From Epiperipatus broadwayi (lineage: Eukaryota > Onychophora > Udeonychophora > Euonychophora > Peripatidae), in contig JAQFVV010013370.1 in the NCBI GenBank assembly GCA_028023455.1, positions 1 to 64,000 on the forward strand: 64,000 nucleotides of DNA, in the 5' to 3' direction. The notes below the pieces were generated by a model. The model was not told where the DNA came from and did no database searches. It saw only the letters and a list, made by a program, of their open reading frames with translations. The position numbers and the translations under genes are program-made. Positions 62,350-64,000 of the stretch are shown here, in pieces (within the stretch, counting starts at the first letter, position 1; each line of letters begins with the position of its first letter).

Positions 62350-62440
62350 ATTAAACCACTAAACATCACATCATCATCATCATCATTTCTTATGCTTGCT
62401 CCAGCTGTTACTGTATGGAGAGTTTTACCTGCTATAGAGA
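62350..62440. repeat. Family-B terminal fragment
   Basis: TTAAACCACTAAACATCACA with an expanded (TCA)n, then TTCTTATGCTTGCTC (minus orientation), joined to TACTGTATGGAGAGTTTTAC (plus orientation). Only the unit ends are present. Confidence 0.7.
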
Positions 62441-62618
62441 TATTATAATACCAGTTAACTATACAGCTTGAAAGCCAAGCCCAGAAGCAATTCAGTTCAA
62501 TTCTCCTTTGTATCTGTGCAAAACAGAGGTTTTAAATAACCTCATTTTAACTAATCTTGCTTCTAAATTAAATATTTAAGCATGTGATTAATTCTATATT
62601 TTAATTGAATGGCTTTAT

Positions 62619-63848
62619 AGCTCAGAAAGTCATAAGAAATTCAGCTCTTAAAGTCATAAGAAGGTAAGCTCATAAAGTCATAAGAAGTTAAGCTCATAAA
62701 GTGTCATAAGAAGTTCAACTCTTAAAGTCATAATAAGTTCACCTCTTAAAATCATAATAAGTTCAGCTCTTAACATCTTAATAATTTCAGCTCTTAAAGT
62801 CATAAGAAGTTCAGCCCTTAAAGTCATAAGAAGTTCAGATCATAAAGTCATAAGAAGTTCAGCTCTTAAAGTCATAATAAGTTCAGCTCTTAAAATCATA
62901 ATAAGTTCAGCTCTTAACATCATAATAATTTTAGTTCTTAAAGTCATAAGAAGTTCAACTCTTAAAGTCATAAGAAGTTACATAAGAAGTTCAGCTCTTA
63001 AAGTCATATGAAGTTCAGCTCTTAAAGTCATAAGAAGTTCAGCTCTTATAGTCATAAGAAGTTCAGCTCTTATAGTCATAAGAAGTTCAGCTCTTAAAAT
63101 CATAAGTTCAGCTCTTAAAGTCATAAAAAGTTCAGCCCTTAAAGTCATAAGAAGTTCAGCTCTTAAAGTCATATGAAGTTCAGCTCTTAAAGTCATAAGA
63201 AGTTCAGCTCTTAAAGTCATAAGTTCAGCTCTTAAAGTCATAAGAAGTTCAGCCCTTAAAGTCATATGAAGTTCAGCTCTTAAAGTCATAAGAAGTTCAA
63301 ATCATAAAGTCATAAGAAGTTCAGCTCTTAAAGTCATAATAAATTCAGCTCTTAAAGTCATAAGAAGTTCAATTCTTAAAGTCATAATAAGTTCAGCTCA
63401 TAAAGTCATAAGAAGTTCAACTCTTAAAGTCATAAAAAGTTCAGATCATAAAGTCATAAGAAGTTCAGCTCTTAAAGTCATAAAAAGTTCAGATCATAAA
63501 ATCATAAGAAGTTCAGCTCTTAAAGTCATAAAAAGTTCAGATCATAAAGTCATAAGAAGTTCAACTCTTAAAGTCATAATAAGTTCAGCTCATAAAGTCA
63601 TAAGAAGTTCAGCTCTTAAACTCATAACAAGTTCAGCTCTTAAAGTCATAAGAAGTTCAGCCCTAAAAGTCATAAAAAGTTCAGATCATAAAGTCATAAG
63701 AAGTTCAGCTCATAAAGTCATAAGTTCAGCTTGAAAAGTCATAAGAATTTCAGCTCTTAAAATCATAAGAAGTTCAGCTCTTAAACTTATAAGAAGTTCA
63801 GTCATAAAGTCATAAGAACTTCAGCTTGTAAAGTCCTAAGAAGTGTAG
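62619..63848. repeat. Minisatellite/satellite of 24-bp units, ~1.2 kb
   Basis: The unit is about AGTCATAAGAAGTTCAGCTC plus TTAA, with roughly 50 copies. Many are exact; others carry 3-bp deletions or single changes (CTTAAA to CATAAA, AAGAAG to AATAAG). Because most units are multiples of three, one minus-strand frame (62978-63289) stays open as repeats of MTLRAELL. That is a consequence of the period and not evidence for a protein. Confidence 0.97.
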
Positions 63849-64000
63849 GATCTGGAAGTGTTAAAAATGGGTAACATTCATTTGAGGATCTCAAATCCAG
63901 ATTCTTATTATTACATTTAAACACACTCGAGTGTGATTAATTTATTAAAATACTACACAAATATGTAACAATGCTATCATCATTTACTAACACTTTATAG
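63849..64000. other. AT-rich DNA at window end
   Basis: No feature I can support. Confidence 0.4.

Noticed and set aside
62978-63289. 103-codon frame of MTLRAELL repeats as a gene
   Set aside because: Arises from a 24-bp satellite whose unit is a multiple of three; the composition and context give no reason to think it is translated.
62619-63848. CRISPR-like array
   Set aside because: Units are contiguous with no unique spacers, and the genome is clearly eukaryotic.

Overview
The window is AT-rich, non-coding animal DNA, probably from an invertebrate. I found no intact host gene, no canonical tRNA or rRNA gene, no CRISPR array and no operon. The assignment to an animal rests on the repeats: RTE-type LINE 3' ends, a L1/Tx1-like LINE, tRNA-derived SINEs with target-site duplications, hAT elements with 8-bp duplications, a BED/hATC transposase pseudogene, and many hammerhead-ribozyme repeats. 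I cannot name the taxon from sequence alone.

Layout. 1-6000: an (AAT)n tract, a fragment of a hammerhead repeat (family C) and a 532-bp hAT MITE. 6003-15530: an inverted family-B repeat, two RTE LINE ends, a 522-bp hAT MITE, a minisatellite grown from a LINE C-terminus, and a 1.0-kb element with 45-bp inverted ends. 15940-20950: three clusters of hammerhead family A, a foldback element and tRNA-like SINEs. 24000-35115: one well-preserved hammerhead (24214-24270) and three large family-B inverted arrays, two of which fold into hairpins with arms of about 340-450 bp. 37500-42457: a foldback element, a decayed LINE and a probable 2.1-kb solo LTR lying in a (TA)n run. 42967-45690: a 68-bp-arm hairpin and a large family-A inverted array. 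47236-49902: a 5'-truncated LINE inside an (AAT)n microsatellite. 50860-54545: RTE, family C with a nested foldback element, and a hAT transposase pseudogene broken by two SINEs. 57800-63850: SINEs, a family-A cluster, inverted hammerhead-like pairs, and a 1.2-kb satellite of 24-bp units.

The main discovery is that at least three unrelated repeat families carry a hammerhead core (CTGATGA, stem II, GAAA, short palindromic stem III, then a stem I with an internal loop). Family A has units of about 466-478 bp, family B about 446-467 bp and family C about 340 bp. Copies occur as head-to-tail partial dimers with one unit-length period, as expected for insertion of self-cleaved or circular RNA (retrozyme-like elements or Penelope-like pseudo-LTRs). 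They also repeatedly sit head to head. Stem I of families A and C shows compensatory base changes between copies, which is the strongest evidence that the fold was selected. No protein-coding region is visible in these units, so they would depend on enzymes encoded elsewhere, such as LINE or Penelope-like elements.
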